Shown one piece after another: positions 12,945 to 14,221 of a stretch of 14,221 bases of DNA. Both the position numbers and the translations under genes were made by a program. Source of the stretch: JAICLK01 sp035478715 (lineage in GTDB: Bacteria > Patescibacteriota > Saccharimonadia > Saccharimonadales > UBA4665); NCBI GenBank assembly GCA_035478715.1, contig DATIJK010000074.1:1-14221 (forward strand), read 5' to 3'. The notes beneath the pieces are model-generated. The model was not told the origin of the DNA, ran no database searches, and worked only from the letters and a program-made list of their open reading frames with translations. Position 1 is the stretch's first letter; each line of letters begins with the position of its first letter.

Positions 12945-14221
12945 ATGAAACCAGAAAAATCACTGCTCGTTAATTGGTCTCTGTTCGTATACAAACATGC
13001 GTGGCCGATTTTGATTTTAGGATTACTGTATGTAATCGCTGCCGGCATATTCGGCCTTGGCGTCTTTAATCGACTGGAAACAAACGGCCAGGATTTTCAG
13101 GATCCCAGTGCTGGTTCAACAAAAGTGTTGAATATCGGCCAATCCAATTTTGCTAATTCTGGCGGCCAGATTATCATTCTGTTTTCCAGCCCTGGCGCGT
13201 CGATAGTGAGCCCGAAGGTAACGCCAATGATTATCAGTGATTTGACGACGATCTCGAAAATACCGCATGTACAGCAGGTTACAAGCTATTTTTCGACGAA
13301 AAACGGCCAATTTGTTTCTACAGACCAACAATACATGTACGCTTCTGTAAGCATCGACCGTGATTTTCAGAATGAAACGTATACTGCGATTGAATCATTT
13401 GCAGCAAACCAACTCGGGCCAGTCCAAGTCCGGCTCGGCGGCAGCGTTGCAGCTAATCTGCAGGTCAATGACCAGGTAAAAAAGGACCTGAAAAAAGCCG
13501 AAACATTGTCATTCCCGATTTTGGCAACTTTATTACTGTTATTTTTCGGCACATTGGTTGCGGCGTTAACTCCGCTTGCGCTTGGCGGATTGAGTATTTT
13601 CGCAGCACTGTTTATCATGCGTTTACTCTCGGAAATAACACCAATTTCTTCTTATGCGATAAACATCGTTACATTATTAGGACTTGGCCTTGCAATAGAT
13701 TACAGCTTGTTTATGGTCGCTCGGTTCCGCGAAGAATTGGCAAAGCACGGTGATGTTGAAGTGGCAGTTGCGATCACCGTTAATCGGTCCGGTCGGACAA
13801 TCATTTTCAGCGGCGTTACCGTAGCGATAAGCCTGCTCAGTTTACTGGTTTTTCCGCAGAGTTTATTGCGCAGCCTCGGACTCGGCGGTGCAACCGTGGT
13901 ACTGAGTACTGTACTGCTCACTCTTACTCTGTTACCGGCAGCATTACGGATTATCGGATATAGAATAAACAAATTGCCAGTACTACGTCGCCGAATCGCT
14001 CAGCCAACCACTGAAACTAGTGGTTTCTGGTATCGTTTCAGCCAGTTTGTAATGCGCAATGCTGCGGTAGTCTTTATTTTAGTGTCATTGCTTTTGCTGG
14101 CAATCGCCAGTAATTTCAGGTTCGTAACATTCAGCAGTCCGGGATTGAACGACGCGCCCGAAGTTTTGGCTAGCCGGCAAGTGAACGACATTTTAACGAA
14201 CAATTTCCATGCCAATACAGA
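12945..14221 (+). CDS. MMPL-family (RND superfamily) transporter, N-terminal 425 residues, 3' end beyond window
   Basis: The open frame runs from ATG 12945 off the right edge. Residues 20-40 form TM1, 41-180 a soluble extracytoplasmic porter-like domain, then TM helices at about 187-204, 206-226, 237-260, 283-303, 310-335 and 371-390. The family hallmark GLGLAIDYSLFMVARFREEL lies at 246-265; Asp252-Tyr253 match the Asp-Tyr pair of TM4 that relays protons in MmpL3-type transporters. The following NRSGRTIIFSGVTV segment (280-293) is also typical. Full-length MMPL proteins are about 700-1000 residues, so roughly half is missing. Such transporters export lipids or other hydrophobic molecules using the proton gradient; the substrate here is unknown. 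It diverges from the hydrolase gene. There is no clear Shine-Dalgarno; the start is the first ATG of the frame. Confidence 0.9.
   Translation, partial: MKPEKSLLVNWSLFVYKHAWPILILGLLYVIAAGIFGLGVFNRLETNGQDFQDPSAGSTKVLNIGQSNFANSGGQIIILFSSPGASIVSPKVTPMIISDLTTISKIPHVQQVTSYFSTKNGQFVSTDQQYMYASVSIDRDFQNETYTAIESFAANQLGPVQVRLGGSVAANLQVNDQVKKDLKKAETLSFPILATLLLLFFGTLVAALTPLALGGLSIFAALFIMRLLSEITPISSYAINIVTLLGLGLAIDYSLFMVARFREELAKHGDVEVAVAITVNRSGRTIIFSGVTVAISLLSLLVFPQSLLRSLGLGGATVVLSTVLLTLTLLPAALRIIGYRINKLPVLRRRIAQPTTETSGFWYRFSQFVMRNAAVVFILVSLLLLAIASNFRFVTFSSPGLNDAPEVLASRQVNDILTNNFHANT

Overview
The window reads as a piece of a genome from Candidatus Patescibacteria (CPR), most likely Saccharibacteria (TM7). 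This is an inference from gene content: families of secreted proteins with proline-rich linkers and a PYFxVNGGDVSAGGG motif, small TPR proteins with one membrane anchor, an MmpL-type transporter and short intergenic gaps. There are no rRNA, tRNA, CRISPR or insertion-sequence signatures to test this. The standard or bacterial genetic code fits every gene; TGA is used as a stop.

Layout. Almost everything from 1 to 12810 lies on the minus strand, so it is transcribed right to left. At the right end an MMPL-family transporter (12945 to the edge, plus strand, incomplete) diverges from an alpha/beta hydrolase (11995-12810, minus). From 11820 down to 1474 there are five consecutive two-gene cassettes. 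Each has a small protein (187-200 aa) with one N-terminal membrane helix and an extracytoplasmic TPR-like helical domain, followed by a larger protein (404-566 aa) with a signal peptide. Within every pair the stop of the first gene overlaps the start of the second by 1 or 4 bases, and the ribosome binding site of the second gene lies inside the 3' end of the first. Pairs, in transcription order: 11820-9983, 9823-8031, 7845-6029, 5733-3797, 3776-1474. The last two pairs are 20 bp apart and probably form one four-gene operon. A sixth secreted-protein gene (1314 to the left edge, incomplete) has no TPR partner.

The cassettes fall into two sub-types. Sub-type A is the pairs at 11820 and 5733, with PPKQYQY-type TPR partners and a MPGG...RRCGN signature in the secreted protein. 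Sub-type B is the pairs at 9823, 7845 and 3776, with GERxxLIPLL-type partners and a NPxG...CAN signature. Four secreted proteins end in the same glycine-rich motif. The 566-aa protein and the orphan instead carry a beta-solenoid-like C-terminal module, and share a 98-bp stretch of identical DNA. Four transcription starts (upstream of 1314, 7845, 9823 and 11820) share a promoter whose spacer is conserved as well as its -10 box, which suggests a common regulator or co-duplicated control region.

Working model (inference): each TPR protein is a membrane-anchored, outward-facing partner or assembly factor for the exported protein encoded directly after it, and the array encodes a set of variant cell-surface or secreted proteins, possibly for contact with host cells in an epibiotic lifestyle. 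I cannot assign a biochemical function to the secreted proteins. The hydrolase and the MMPL transporter may act on lipids or the envelope and look like ordinary neighbours.
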